Shown here piece after piece: positions 30,870 to 37,687 of a DNA stretch of 39,059 nucleotides (the stretch's first letter is position 1; each line of letters begins with the position of its first letter). Position numbers and translations under genes: made by a program. Under the pieces are notes generated by a model, which was given only the letters and a program-made list of their open reading frames with translations, was not told where the DNA came from and did no database searches. This DNA comes from a virus, in the IMG/VR virus record IMGVR_UViG_3300046675_000268, positions 1-39,059 of that record. One strand, written 5' to 3'.

Positions 30870-31088
30870 ATGCACCTAACATTCATCGGCAAGGACCCGG
30901 AGTCGAATCCGAACGGCTCGCCAACCGTGTACCGCACGGACCGAGGAACCTGGGTGGTGCAGGGCTGGGACGTCAGTGATCCCGCTGTGCTCGCCCAGAT
31001 GAACATCCCCGAGGGCGAGACGTGCGTGGAGATCCCGGATCGGATGCTTCAGTTCTTCAGTCAGGAAGGTCATGGAGTCGATCAGTGA
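30870..31088 (+). CDS. Small protein of the Scr1/DUF6879 cassette
   Basis: 72 residues (MHLTFIGKDPESNPNGSPTVYRTDRGTWVVQG and on, ending MLQFFSQEGHG). I recognise it as the small first gene that often precedes a DUF6879 gene and an Scr1-family regulator in Streptomyces chromosomes. AGGGGACAG upstream of the ATG. A weak promoter (TTGACG near 30796) follows the early terminator. It overlaps the next gene by 17 bases. Confidence 0.75.
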   Translation: MHLTFIGKDPESNPNGSPTVYRTDRGTWVVQGWDVSDPAVLAQMNIPEGETCVEIPDRMLQFFSQEGHGVDQ

Positions 31089-31590
31089 GGGTGAGTTCGG
31101 CGAGCTGCTGACCACGTTCAAGCGCGATGCGATCCACCTCGAACAGCGGGACGCCTACGGCACTGAGATTGAACTGCCGTATATGGCGAAGTGGGCGGCC
31201 GGGGAACCGGATGACCTGGCGTGGCTTAACGAGTGGTGCGAGTCGCTGCGGGAGCATGTTGCGGCTGGCCGGTCGGTGCGGCGTGCCCGCATCGTCTCCG
31301 AACCTTTGAGTGACTATCAGCGCTGGTCGTACAGCATCGCTCAGCCGATGGTCGATGCTGGCGAAGATATCCGTTGGGTTCCTCGCCGCCGGGTGTCGTT
31401 GCTAGCCCTGCCGGGGAACGACTACTACCTGTTTGACGATCGACTTGCCGTGTTCCTGATCTACGCGGGTAGTGGGCTCGCGGTCGATCGGCTCGCTTCC
31501 ACTGATCCCGCCGACCTGAAGCTATGCAGATCGGCGTTCGAAGAGGTGTGGAAGCTGTCCATCCCGCACCGTGACTACGAAGCCGTCTAG
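31072..31590 (+). CDS. DUF6879 family protein
   Basis: 172 residues (GEFGELLTTFKRDAIHLEQRDAYGTEIELPYMAKWAAGEPDD, RARIVSEPLSDYQRWSYSIAQPMVDAGEDIRWVPRR), the clear pattern of DUF6879, a family of unknown biochemistry almost always encoded beside an Scr1-type helix-turn-helix regulator. Possibly an effector held in check by its partner, as in a toxin-antitoxin-like pair, but this is not proven. It overlaps the regulator by 20 bases. Confidence 0.85.
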   Translation: MESISEGEFGELLTTFKRDAIHLEQRDAYGTEIELPYMAKWAAGEPDDLAWLNEWCESLREHVAAGRSVRRARIVSEPLSDYQRWSYSIAQPMVDAGEDIRWVPRRRVSLLALPGNDYYLFDDRLAVFLIYAGSGLAVDRLASTDPADLKLCRSAFEEVWKLSIPHRDYEAV

Positions 31591-32440
31591 CGCTGCGCAG
31601 CAAGCGCGCGAGGCACTTGGGGTTCGTCTGCGCGATCTGCGCAAAGACGCTGGCCTGACTGCCCGTGCGCTTGCTGCGCAGACCGGCATTCACTACACGC
31701 GGATCAGCAAGGTTGAGAACGGTTCCGTCTCCCCCTCTGAGCACGAGGTTCATACCTGGTGCCGGGCGTGCGGGTCTGAGGACCAGGACCCGGACCTTAT
31801 CGCCACTCTGCGGACCGTTGAGTCAGCCTACGTCGAGCACCGACGCCAGAGCCGATCAGGCATGAAGCGCGTCCTTGGTGCGCATACGCCCCAGCTCTAC
31901 GAACAGACCCAGGTGTTCCGGATCTATGAACACAACGTCGTGCCGGGGCTGTTCCAGACGGCTGACTACACCCGGTCCATGCTGGAGTTCTGGATCAGGT
32001 TTCTCAACACCCCGAACGACGTTGACGAAGCGCTGGCCGTCCGCGTTCAGCGTCAACAGGTGATCTACCGGCCGGATAAGCGTTTCTTCGTCGTGCTGGA
32101 AGAACAGGCGCTTCGGACCTGGTTCGGGAGCGCGGAAGTCCAGGCCGGTCAGCTTGACCGGTTGTTGACTGTGATGGCCCTGCCGAACGTGTCGCTAGGG
32201 ATCATTCCCTTGATGATTGAGCGTGACGGTGTTGCCTCCGCTGGGTTCTGGATCTTCGATGATCTGCTTGTCGCGTTGGAGACTCCGACAGCTGGTATCG
32301 AGGTGACCCGCCCTCAGGAGATCGGGCTCTATGCCCGCATGTTTGACCACATGAAGGCTTCCGCCGTCTATGGCTCAAGCGCCCGTGCGCTAATCACACG
32401 AGCGTCCGAGGAGACCATGAATGGTCGCGAGTACGGGTGA
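31571..32440 (+). CDS. Scr1-family XRE regulator (DUF5753)
   Basis: 289 residues. An N-terminal XRE helix-turn-helix (14-75, LGVRLRDLRKDAGLTARALAAQTGIHYTRISKVENG) is followed by the DUF5753 domain (FRIYEHNVVPGLFQTADYTRSML, then VVLEEQALRTWFGSAEVQAGQLDRLL, LPNVSLGIIPLM). Streptomyces chromosomes hold many such WhiJ-like regulators, often with a DUF397 or DUF6879 partner. On a phage this cassette may be an acquired defence or lysogeny-control module. GTG start within the DUF6879 gene. Confidence 0.88.
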   Translation: MTTKPSSAAQQAREALGVRLRDLRKDAGLTARALAAQTGIHYTRISKVENGSVSPSEHEVHTWCRACGSEDQDPDLIATLRTVESAYVEHRRQSRSGMKRVLGAHTPQLYEQTQVFRIYEHNVVPGLFQTADYTRSMLEFWIRFLNTPNDVDEALAVRVQRQQVIYRPDKRFFVVLEEQALRTWFGSAEVQAGQLDRLLTVMALPNVSLGIIPLMIERDGVASAGFWIFDDLLVALETPTAGIEVTRPQEIGLYARMFDHMKASAVYGSSARALITRASEETMNGREYG

Positions 32441-32502
32441 CCGATAGGCAACATCTGTCAACTTCGTAGACGCGGTCTCAGTGCCCTTCTTAACGTCGGA
32501 CC

Positions 32503-32829
32503 ATGACGCAGAGGAGCGCGAGCGCACCCACGAGTGAAGAGAACCCCACCCCTCGCGGCGTCCTAGCGCTGCTTGCGGAGGAACCCTCCTATCTGCCCCT
32601 GCGGACGGTACGGCTTCCTGACGGGCTGACCCTCGGCGAGGTCACCTCGGGCGACCTGATCGGGGTTGAAGGCCGTTGGTATCCGGTCCTCGGGTGCACG
32701 TCGGTCAACGGCTGGGTCACGGTGGACCGGTCCGGCGCAACGAATCTGACGGCGCACGAGTCCACGCCTGTCTACCTCGCGCGCAGGGAGCCGGTCCGTG
32801 AACCGGTGGCCCAGGGCCAGCGGCCATGA
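32503..32829 (+). CDS. Hypothetical protein (108 aa)
   Basis: The first 25 residues are polar and low complexity; then YLPLRTVRLPDGLTLGEVTSGDLIGVEGRWYPVLGCTSVNGWVTVDRSG reads as a small beta domain. The next gene starts in an ATGA overlap at its end. The ribosome site is weak. Not recognised. Confidence 0.65.
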   Translation: MTQRSASAPTSEENPTPRGVLALLAEEPSYLPLRTVRLPDGLTLGEVTSGDLIGVEGRWYPVLGCTSVNGWVTVDRSGATNLTAHESTPVYLARREPVREPVAQGQRP

Positions 32830-33065
32830 GCGGGACGGCGGCAACCGCGAGAGCGCGGGACCTCAAGGCCGGTCAACGCGTCTACATCGGCCACCTCAAG
32901 GCCTGGTACAGCCTGGCCGCTGACGCCAAGACGCATCGTCTCTCAAAGGACGTGATCCGGCTGGAGTTCAGCCAGATACCCGATGAGTACCGCCACGCCA
33001 ACACGGCTATGCGGGTCCGGCCGCCGCGCCGAAGGGTCGGCGCCGACGCCGGCCGCGAGCTGTAA
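32826..33065 (+). CDS. Small basic protein (79 aa)
   Basis: RDLKAGQRVYIGHLKAWYSLAADAKTHRLSKDVIRLEFSQIP, then an Arg-rich tail. It may form a partner of the gene it overlaps. Its TAA stop (33063-33065) lies within the core of site S20, so stop codon and site are one sequence. Confidence 0.65.
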   Translation: MSGTAATARARDLKAGQRVYIGHLKAWYSLAADAKTHRLSKDVIRLEFSQIPDEYRHANTAMRVRPPRRRVGADAGREL

Positions 33066-33077
33066 AGCGCGCCGCGG
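33048..33077 (-). repeat. Composite site S20 (full, 3-bp spacer) containing a stop codon
   Basis: GCCGGC-CGCGA-GCTGTAAAGC-GCG-CCGCGG; the TAA in the core ends the gene at 32826-33065. The left 21 bases match S19 exactly, although the genes are unrelated. Confidence 0.92.
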
Positions 33078-33165
33078 CCTCTTGAACCACCCGCCTGCTC
33101 GTAGCTTCCCCCCGTGGCGCGGGCGGGCGGGTGTTCCACAACCACCCCCGAAGGAACGAAGCCCG

Positions 33166-33345
33166 TTGAGCGAGAAGAACGCCCCGCCGAACATCAGCGG
33201 GATTCCGCAGTTGGACGCCTACCTTGCAACGCGCCTGACTGACGAGGAGCAGGAGCAGATGCGGCAGACCTACGTCGATGGAGACCCGGAGGGCAGTCAG
33301 GCGATCGTGAACAAGGCGAACATCCGCAACGAGAACAAGAGCTAG
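33166..33345 (+). CDS. Small polar protein (59 aa)
   Basis: TTG at 33166 with GAAGGAA 9 bases upstream. SEKNAPPNISGIPQLDAYL, then TRLTDEEQEQMRQTYVDGDPEG; probably a short helical protein. No known family. Its neighbours are likewise small and accessory. Confidence 0.55.
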   Translation: MSEKNAPPNISGIPQLDAYLATRLTDEEQEQMRQTYVDGDPEGSQAIVNKANIRNENKS

Positions 33346-33349
33346 AGCC

Positions 33350-33538
33350 GTGGTTTACGAACCGCCGCCGAATCCTGACGACTGGATCTGTGACGCACTG
33401 CCCTCGCGCCACATATCCGCGTCAGCGGACACGCGTCATGCGGCTCCTTCCCGCCAGGAGGCGCCGCATCCATGGGCGGCGCTGATTGCCTTCCGGAACA
33501 CCTACAGAGCCCGTCACGGCGCACCAGTGCGCTATTAG
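33350..33538 (+). CDS. Small Pro-rich protein (62 aa)
   Basis: GTG at 33350, 4 bases after the previous stop. The product VYEPPPNPDDWICDALPSRHIS, then HPWAALIAFRNTYRARHG, resembles short phage proteins of unknown role. No strong ribosome site; kept because it fills the gap in the operon with sensible composition. Confidence 0.45.
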   Translation: MVYEPPPNPDDWICDALPSRHISASADTRHAAPSRQEAPHPWAALIAFRNTYRARHGAPVRY

Positions 33539-33615
33539 ACCCCCGTCCGTCCGATGGTCCCCCCGACTTCGGGCGGGCGGGTTCATGTCCTGCCCGGCCA
33601 CGCAAGGGAGAGCAC

Positions 33616-34170
33616 ATGAACAGGAAAGCAATCGCGACGCTCGTCCTTGCCGGATTGGTCATTGTCGCCACAAGCGGCGCGTCCGGCGGGTGCGGCAGCG
33701 GCGGCGACGGAGGCACGTCTGCACCTGCGGTGGGAGCAGGCGGCGAACAGTCCCCGCTGCCCGAGGAACACAGCTCCAGCTCCGCCGAGGAGACCCCCAA
33801 CGGGCCGAGCGAATCGCCGGACGAGGGACACGACCCGTGCAACGCCCACCTGTCGCCGATCACGGTAGGTCACAAAGTGTCGGCAACCCTGACGGTCGGG
33901 CCGTGCGCCGACCAGCCCGAGGAGTACAGCGGGTCTTTGACGCTCCAGTACGGAACCGGCGACCTGCCTAACGTGAAGTGGACGACGGCGACTCTGATCC
34001 CGATCTACAGTGAGAACGCGACGCAACCGATCTCGGCTCCGTGTCAAGATGCGTATTGGGTGGTCGTGTACGACGCGTCTGGACGCGACGCCCACGGGAA
34101 AGACTTCCAGAGCACCCATTCCGTCTTTCTGGAAGAGAACCAATTCCCACGGAAGGCGAACTGTCCATGA
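33616..34170 (+). CDS. Predicted lipoprotein
   Basis: 184 residues with a signal peptide: MNRKAIATLVLAGLVIVATSGASGG and then Cys26. The lipobox is weak (Ser at -3) but the hydrophobic run and the Gly/Ser-rich segment after the Cys are typical of actinomycete lipoproteins. A Glu/Ser/Pro linker (55-80) precedes a beta-rich extracellular domain with three cysteines (HDPCNAHLSPITVGHK, GPCADQPEE, APCQDAYW) plus the C-terminal NCP. ATG 33616 has AGGGAGAG upstream. A surface lipoprotein on a temperate phage suggests superinfection exclusion or lysogenic conversion. Confidence 0.75.
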   Translation: MNRKAIATLVLAGLVIVATSGASGGCGSGGDGGTSAPAVGAGGEQSPLPEEHSSSSAEETPNGPSESPDEGHDPCNAHLSPITVGHKVSATLTVGPCADQPEEYSGSLTLQYGTGDLPNVKWTTATLIPIYSENATQPISAPCQDAYWVVVYDASGRDAHGKDFQSTHSVFLEENQFPRKANCP

Positions 34171-34571
34171 GTGAAGATCCCCCCGCCCCTGTCGTGACGC
34201 TTGAGGGCGTGCCCGCCGAAACAGGTAGTGCCTTCATCCCCGACTATAAGTTCCCCGGGACCACGCGCCTGCGGACGGCGATCGGCTCGACACTGCTTTT
34301 CGCGCTCATCAATGACCCCCGAGTCACTGATCCCGAGGTGCGAGAGCGGTACCAGAGCCATCGTCACGACTTCCAAGACACAGAGCTTGTGGTGAACGGC
34401 GAGACCTATCCGGCGGTCGAAGTCCAAGACCCCGAGATCGGTATCCGCGTTCGTGCTGCGACCGTGAACGGCTTCACCGTGGTTACCACGTCCCCGGTTG
34501 ATCAGGACGTCCCCGGCGTCCGCGTGACGTGGCCGGAGAGTGGCGACGCCGACGCCGGCGAAGCGCTGTAA
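34167..34571 (+). CDS. Hypothetical protein coupled to the lipoprotein
   Basis: 134 residues starting in an ATGA overlap with the lipoprotein. FPGTTRLRTAIGSTLLFALINDPRVTDPEVRERYQSHRHDFQDTELVVNGETYPAVEVQDPEIGIRV reads as a mixed alpha/beta soluble protein, possibly a cytoplasmic partner. Its TAA stop lies inside the core of site S21. Confidence 0.65.
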   Translation: MSEDPPAPVVTLEGVPAETGSAFIPDYKFPGTTRLRTAIGSTLLFALINDPRVTDPEVRERYQSHRHDFQDTELVVNGETYPAVEVQDPEIGIRVRAATVNGFTVVTTSPVDQDVPGVRVTWPESGDADAGEAL

Positions 34572-34574
34572 AGC
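34554..34574 (-). repeat. Composite site S21 containing a stop codon
   Basis: GCCGGC-GAAGC-GCTGTAAAGC. The TAA in the core ends the gene at 34167-34571. The CCGCGG side is replaced by the hairpin at 34575-34601. Confidence 0.88.
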
Positions 34575-34601
34575 GCGCGTGTGAGCCGTACCCCACACGC
34601 G
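34575..34601. repeat. Perfect 9-bp hairpin after site S21
   Basis: GCGCGTGTG (34575-34583) and CACACGCGC (34593-34601), with a 9-base loop. No T-run follows; it begins at the base after the S21 core. Confidence 0.65.
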
Positions 34602-34682
34602 CTATGCTGGCCCTGCTTCCCGCGCCTTCCTAGCCTTTCGGCCGTGTGGGTAACTTGCTGGCAACCGAGGGGAAGCGCAGAA

Positions 34683-34707
34683 CCCCCGCCCTAGTGGCGG
34701 GGGTTTT
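34683..34707 (+). terminator. Terminator of the lipoprotein operon
   Basis: CCCCCGCC-CTAGT-GGCGGGGG (34683-34703), followed by TTTT. Confidence 0.9.
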
Positions 34708-34739
34708 CTGCTTTCTACCTGCGGGTTAAGAATTCTCTA

Positions 34740-34778
34740 TAACTCACTTGACGCAAGATAGCTGCGGGCCTTATTGTT
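34740..34778 (+). promoter_or_regulatory. 16-bp upstream element, copy 2, with promoter
   Basis: TAACTCACTTGACGCA (34740-34755) repeats the element at 25140. Here TTGACG (34748-34753) can pair with TATTGT (34772-34777) at 18-bp spacing as a promoter for the genes from 34820. Confidence 0.55.
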
Positions 34779-34819
34779 TTGCCATGCCCGAGGGGGCATG
34801 GAAACGGACGGTTGCCAGC

Positions 34820-34924
34820 ATGTCTAAGAGTTTCAGCAAGGGCGAGCGCAAGGCCTCCGGAAAATCTGATCGGGAGTTCCGCCGGATGCGGAAGACGGCC
34901 CGAAAGGCGGAGGGGGAGAAGTGA
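34820..34924 (+). CDS. 34-residue basic peptide
   Basis: The peptide MSKSFSKGERKASGKSDREF and on is rich in Lys and Arg, and its TGA overlaps the GTG of the membrane gene (GTGA). No strong ribosome site, but the tight coupling and codon use support it. It may be a small nucleic-acid binder or just a coupling frame. Confidence 0.5.
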   Translation: MSKSFSKGERKASGKSDREFRRMRKTARKAEGEK

Positions 34925-35643
34925 AGGCCCCAAAGAACAAGAAGAAGTCCGCCGGGCGGTACCCGGTCGCGTTGGTGTTCACGCTGCTTGCGGCCGGTGT
35001 GTACGTGAACGTGCGGCACGGTGCGGCCCACGGCAAGCCGCTGAAGCTGTATCCGGCGGAGGCCGGGGTCATATCGGCCCTGCCGACGCTGATCACGGCG
35101 GCGGCTATTCACCTCCTCGTCCTCACGTTCGAGGGGAAGCGGCGTCCCGCGACGCTCCACGGGTTCATCGCCCGCCTGGGTGTCCTCGGCATCTCTGCGG
35201 CAGCGTTCCGGGTCTCTTATGACGCCTGGACGACGGTAAGCAAGGCGGCGGGTATCCGGGGCAGCCTGAGCGGCTATCTCCCCTGGATCACTGAGGGGTT
35301 CTTGGCCTTCGCGGTCTATGCGGCGTGGGTGGTGCAGATGCAGAACCGGGATGAGGAAGCGCCGGAGGCGCCTCAGGCTCCTGCCGCGCCGGTCATCCCG
35401 AACACGGTGGAAGAGATGCAAGACGAGTGGGCTAAGGAGCCCCCGCAGGCGGAGCCTATGCCCGAGCCTGCGATACCGGAACCGGAGGTAACGAGCCCTT
35501 CGGCGAGCCAGTTTCCGGGTCCCGCAGCTCCCGCCCTTCGCGGGGCCGCTGACTTCATGGCCATGGCCAACCAGGCGACGCACCCCAATACCCGCGCCTA
35601 CTGGATGAGGCTTCACAACGCTCAAGGCAAGACCCAGATCTGA
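34921..35643 (+). CDS. Multi-TM membrane protein, DUF2637/SpdB-like
   Basis: 240 residues with about four helices: YPVALVFTLLAAGVYVNV, AGVISALPTLITAAAIHLLVL, GFIARLGVLGISAAAF and WITEGFLAFAVYAAWVV. A Pro/Glu-rich cytoplasmic tail (APEAPQAPAAPVIPN) and a terminal segment (AADFMAMANQATHPNTRAYWMRLHNAQG) follow. This layout resembles DUF2637 proteins of Streptomyces plasmids, including SpdB spread proteins beside Tra translocases. No Tra gene is in the window. GTG start, overlapping the basic peptide. Confidence 0.6.
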   Translation: MKAPKNKKKSAGRYPVALVFTLLAAGVYVNVRHGAAHGKPLKLYPAEAGVISALPTLITAAAIHLLVLTFEGKRRPATLHGFIARLGVLGISAAAFRVSYDAWTTVSKAAGIRGSLSGYLPWITEGFLAFAVYAAWVVQMQNRDEEAPEAPQAPAAPVIPNTVEEMQDEWAKEPPQAEPMPEPAIPEPEVTSPSASQFPGPAAPALRGAADFMAMANQATHPNTRAYWMRLHNAQGKTQI

Positions 35644-35657
35644 GAGGCGCTGAACGA

Positions 35658-36026
35658 ATGGAAATCGTGATTCGACGGGTGGCTGACGACTTGGACAACA
35701 CGCAGGACGCGACGGAGACCATTCCGTTCGCCTTCGACGGGATGGACCTTGAGATTGACCTCTCGGAGGCCAACGCTCTTGAGTTCCGGCTGATGATGGC
35801 GAGGTACGTGAACGCGGCCCGGCCCCGCGTGAAGAAGGCCCCGAAGGGGAAGGCCCGCAAGTCCGCGTCTGGCTATGACGTGCCGAAGGTGCGGGCCTGG
35901 TGGTTCGATGAGTGGGAAACGTTGGGCCTGCCGGAGGCGTCGGACCGAGCCCGTATCCCCAATGTGGTCAGGGACGCAGCGATAGACCACGGCGTGATCC
36001 CGCCGCTTCTGCAACTGGCTGCCTGA
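35658..36026 (+). CDS. Lsr2-like nucleoid protein 1
   Basis: 122 residues. The N-terminal dimerisation half (VIRRVADDLDNTQDATETIPFAFDGMDLEIDLSEANALEFRLMM) aligns with Lsr2, and the C-terminal half (YDVPKVRAWWFDEWETLGLPEASDRARIPNVVRDAAIDH) keeps the RxRIPxxV pattern, though the AT-hook-like RGR is changed to RAR. Lsr2 silences AT-rich horizontally acquired DNA in actinomycetes, so a phage copy may counter or co-opt host silencing. Confidence 0.82.
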   Translation: MEIVIRRVADDLDNTQDATETIPFAFDGMDLEIDLSEANALEFRLMMARYVNAARPRVKKAPKGKARKSASGYDVPKVRAWWFDEWETLGLPEASDRARIPNVVRDAAIDHGVIPPLLQLAA

Positions 36027-36035
36027 GAGACAGGG

Positions 36036-36066
36036 AACCCCCGTGGCTTCGGCTTCGGGGGTTTCT
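36036..36066 (+). terminator. Terminator between the two Lsr2 genes
   Basis: AACCCCCG (36036-36043) pairs with CGGGGGTT (36056-36063), followed by TCTTCG. It separates the two paralogues. Confidence 0.75.
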
Positions 36067-36083
36067 TCGTGCTCTCACACTGT

Positions 36084-36104
36084 GCCGGCCAGGTGCTTTA
36101 AAGG
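36084..36104 (-). repeat. Composite site S22 (one core mismatch)
   Basis: GCCGGC-CAGGT-GCTTTAAAGG in the gap between the two Lsr2-like genes, a likely promoter region. Confidence 0.7.
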
Positions 36105-36191
36105 TAGTGGCATGGGTGATTCGGGTTGCTTGGATGTGCGTGGGTCGGGCATCATCACCGACGACAGGCTTTCTACAGAATGGTTGGACCA

Positions 36192-36533
36192 GTGGCGAAG
36201 CGGGTTATCGAAGTTTTTCACGACGACTTGGACGGCGCCGAGGGTGCCAGCACCGTGAAGTTTGGTCTTGACGGCAAGTCGTATGAGATCGACCTCGGGT
36301 CGAAGAACGAAAAGGCGCTCAGGAAGGTCCTGGAAAAGTACGTGGCAGCGGCCACCCCGGCACGGGCGAGCGACTCGGCGCCGGGGCGCCGGAAGTACGG
36401 CACCGGCCCGGTTCGCCGGGACACGAAGCACATTCGTGCGTGGCTTCGCGGTCAGGGTGTCGAGATCAGCGACCGGGGCCGCATCCCTACGGACCTCATG
36501 GACCGCTACCAGGCGGCGAACCCGGGTCGCTGA
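36192..36533 (+). CDS. Lsr2-like nucleoid protein 2
   Basis: 113 residues from GTG 36192, the closer of the two to canonical Lsr2: VIEVFHDDLDGAEGASTVKFGLDGKSYEIDLGSKNEKALRKVLEKYV, a basic linker, then IRAWLRGQGVEISDRGRIPTDLMDRYQAA with the DNA-binding R-G-R tripeptide intact. An ATG at 36180 (four residues earlier) is an alternative. With its own upstream region holding site S22 it is regulated apart from paralogue 1. Confidence 0.88.
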   Translation: MAKRVIEVFHDDLDGAEGASTVKFGLDGKSYEIDLGSKNEKALRKVLEKYVAAATPARASDSAPGRRKYGTGPVRRDTKHIRAWLRGQGVEISDRGRIPTDLMDRYQAANPGR

Positions 36534-36546
36534 GGGCAAACGTTGA

Positions 36547-36572
36547 GGGCCAGCCTTCGGGCTGGCCCTTCT
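36547..36572 (+). terminator. Terminator after the Lsr2 gene
   Basis: GGGCCAGCC-TTCG-GGCTGGCCC is a perfect 9-bp stem with TTCG loop, then TTCTTGG. It ends the rightward genes; the leftward gene begins beyond. Confidence 0.9.
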
Positions 36573-36578
36573 TGGTTT

Positions 36579-36704
36579 TCAGCTCTTAGCCCTCTGGCCC
36601 TCTCGGGCCCTCCGCGCCTTCTTCTTCTGGACTGCCCAATAGATCCATCCTGGGATGCCCACCCAAACCGCAATGAGCGTGATCACGTCAAGGGTCGTTC
36701 CCAC
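36579..36704 (-). CDS. 41-residue single-TM protein
   Basis: GTG start at 36704 with AGGGGG upstream. VGTTLDVITLIAVWVGIPGW and IYWAVQ make one transmembrane helix, then a strongly basic tail (KKKARRAREGQRAKS). Convergent with the Lsr2 gene and last of the leftward operon. Small membrane peptides of this kind are common in phage accessory regions; function unknown. Confidence 0.6.
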   Translation of the reverse strand: MGTTLDVITLIAVWVGIPGWIYWAVQKKKARRAREGQRAKS

Positions 36705-36799
36705 GGTCCCCCTGGGGTCGGTAGCGCCTGCGAGGCGCGGACAGGCCCCCACTGTATGGCTTGCCGTGCGCGACGTCAGCGTTTCCCGAGCACGCCGAC

Positions 36800-37024
36800 C
36801 TAGGCAAGCTCGGTCGAGTAGACCTCCGGCGTTGGGTGGCTCGCCTCTTGACGCGACAGGTGTCGCTGGGCGTTGAACTCCGCATCAGCCTTGATGTCTG
36901 CACCGCGAGAGTGAGCACCGCACTCACAGCGCCAGTGATATATCGGCGGATTGAATGGACGGCTAGGCAGGCTGCTCGCTTGCGGCCCGGCGCCGATGAG
37001 CGTCCGCAGAACCTTCCCGATCAC
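36800..37024 (-). CDS. Small protein with a Cys/His cluster
   Basis: 74 residues from GTG 37024. The middle YHWRCECGAHSRGADIKADAEFNAQRHL has a C-x-C-x-x-H pattern with a later His, like a very small zinc-binding domain. GGAG is 11 bases upstream. The first 25 residues are less convincing. Confidence 0.5.
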   Translation of the reverse strand: MIGKVLRTLIGAGPQASSLPSRPFNPPIYHWRCECGAHSRGADIKADAEFNAQRHLSRQEASHPTPEVYSTELA

Positions 37025-37043
37025 ACCTGGTCTCCTGTCTCTT

Positions 37044-37676
37044 TTACCAGAGCCCGTCTTGGCCTACGGCTTCGGCGTGGCGCTCCAGCTTGATTGGGAC
37101 CATGAGGCCCCGGAAGTAAGGCCCATACTTCACGAGTATCGGTTCCTCGGGGTCACGAATCATCCAAGCGGCCCGGCGTTCGCTCTTGTCCGACTTCACC
37201 AGCCGGAAGCGGGACGTGAGGCCCATGTCCAACACGAACACGCTCGACGGGTCCTCGTAGCGCTCGAACAATGCGGCCAGGCCGCGCCAGGCGGCATCCG
37301 GGGTCATGCCGGTGGCGTCCTCCACGGCCTCACGGGACGAGCCGATCTGTAGCACCAGCCCGTCACCGGGGAACCAGGACAGCACGACGTCTTGCTTCGG
37401 GTGCTGGCGACAAAACGAGGTCACGGCATCGAGCCCTTCGCGGGGGATCTCGATCCTGACGGTTCCGCGGTTCGCTTTAAAGCCTTCGGCCGGCGTCCAG
37501 TCGTACGCGGCGGCGTACGGGTCGCCCCCGAGGATCGTCACGCCGTCGGCGTCCACGGTGAAAAGGACGCTGCGGATGGTGGCGTTCTTCTTGTGGACGT
37601 GGGCGACGTTGCCCGCAACGCGGCAAAGCGCGGCGGCGTCCATGGTCCAGGTGGCTTGAGGCTCGCTCAGGGCCAT
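37044..37676 (-). CDS. DnaN-like sliding-clamp protein
   Basis: 210 residues, shorter than bacterial DnaN (about 370), so probably two of the three clamp domains. TIRSVLFTVDADGVTILGGDPYAAAYDW and RIEIPREGLDAVTSFCRQHPKQDVVLSW fit clamp subdomains, and PEEPILVKYGPYFRGLMVPIKL resembles the conserved DnaN C-terminus. The start is uncertain: AGGAGG directly abuts the ATG at 37676, while a CTG two codons on would have normal spacing. Site S23 is embedded. Confidence 0.7.
   Translation of the reverse strand: MALSEPQATWTMDAAALCRVAGNVAHVHKKNATIRSVLFTVDADGVTILGGDPYAAAYDWTPAEGFKANRGTVRIEIPREGLDAVTSFCRQHPKQDVVLSWFPGDGLVLQIGSSREAVEDATGMTPDAAWRGLAALFERYEDPSSVFVLDMGLTSRFRLVKSDKSERRAAWMIRDPEEPILVKYGPYFRGLMVPIKLERHAEAVGQDGLW
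37465..37494 (+). repeat. Composite site S23 (full, palindromic core, 3-bp spacer)
   Basis: CCGCGG-TTC-GCTTTAAAGC-CTTCG-GCCGGC in the 5' half of the leftward clamp gene. It is the only 3-bp-spacer copy wholly inside a gene. Confidence 0.9.
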
Positions 37677-37687
37677 CCTCCTATCAG

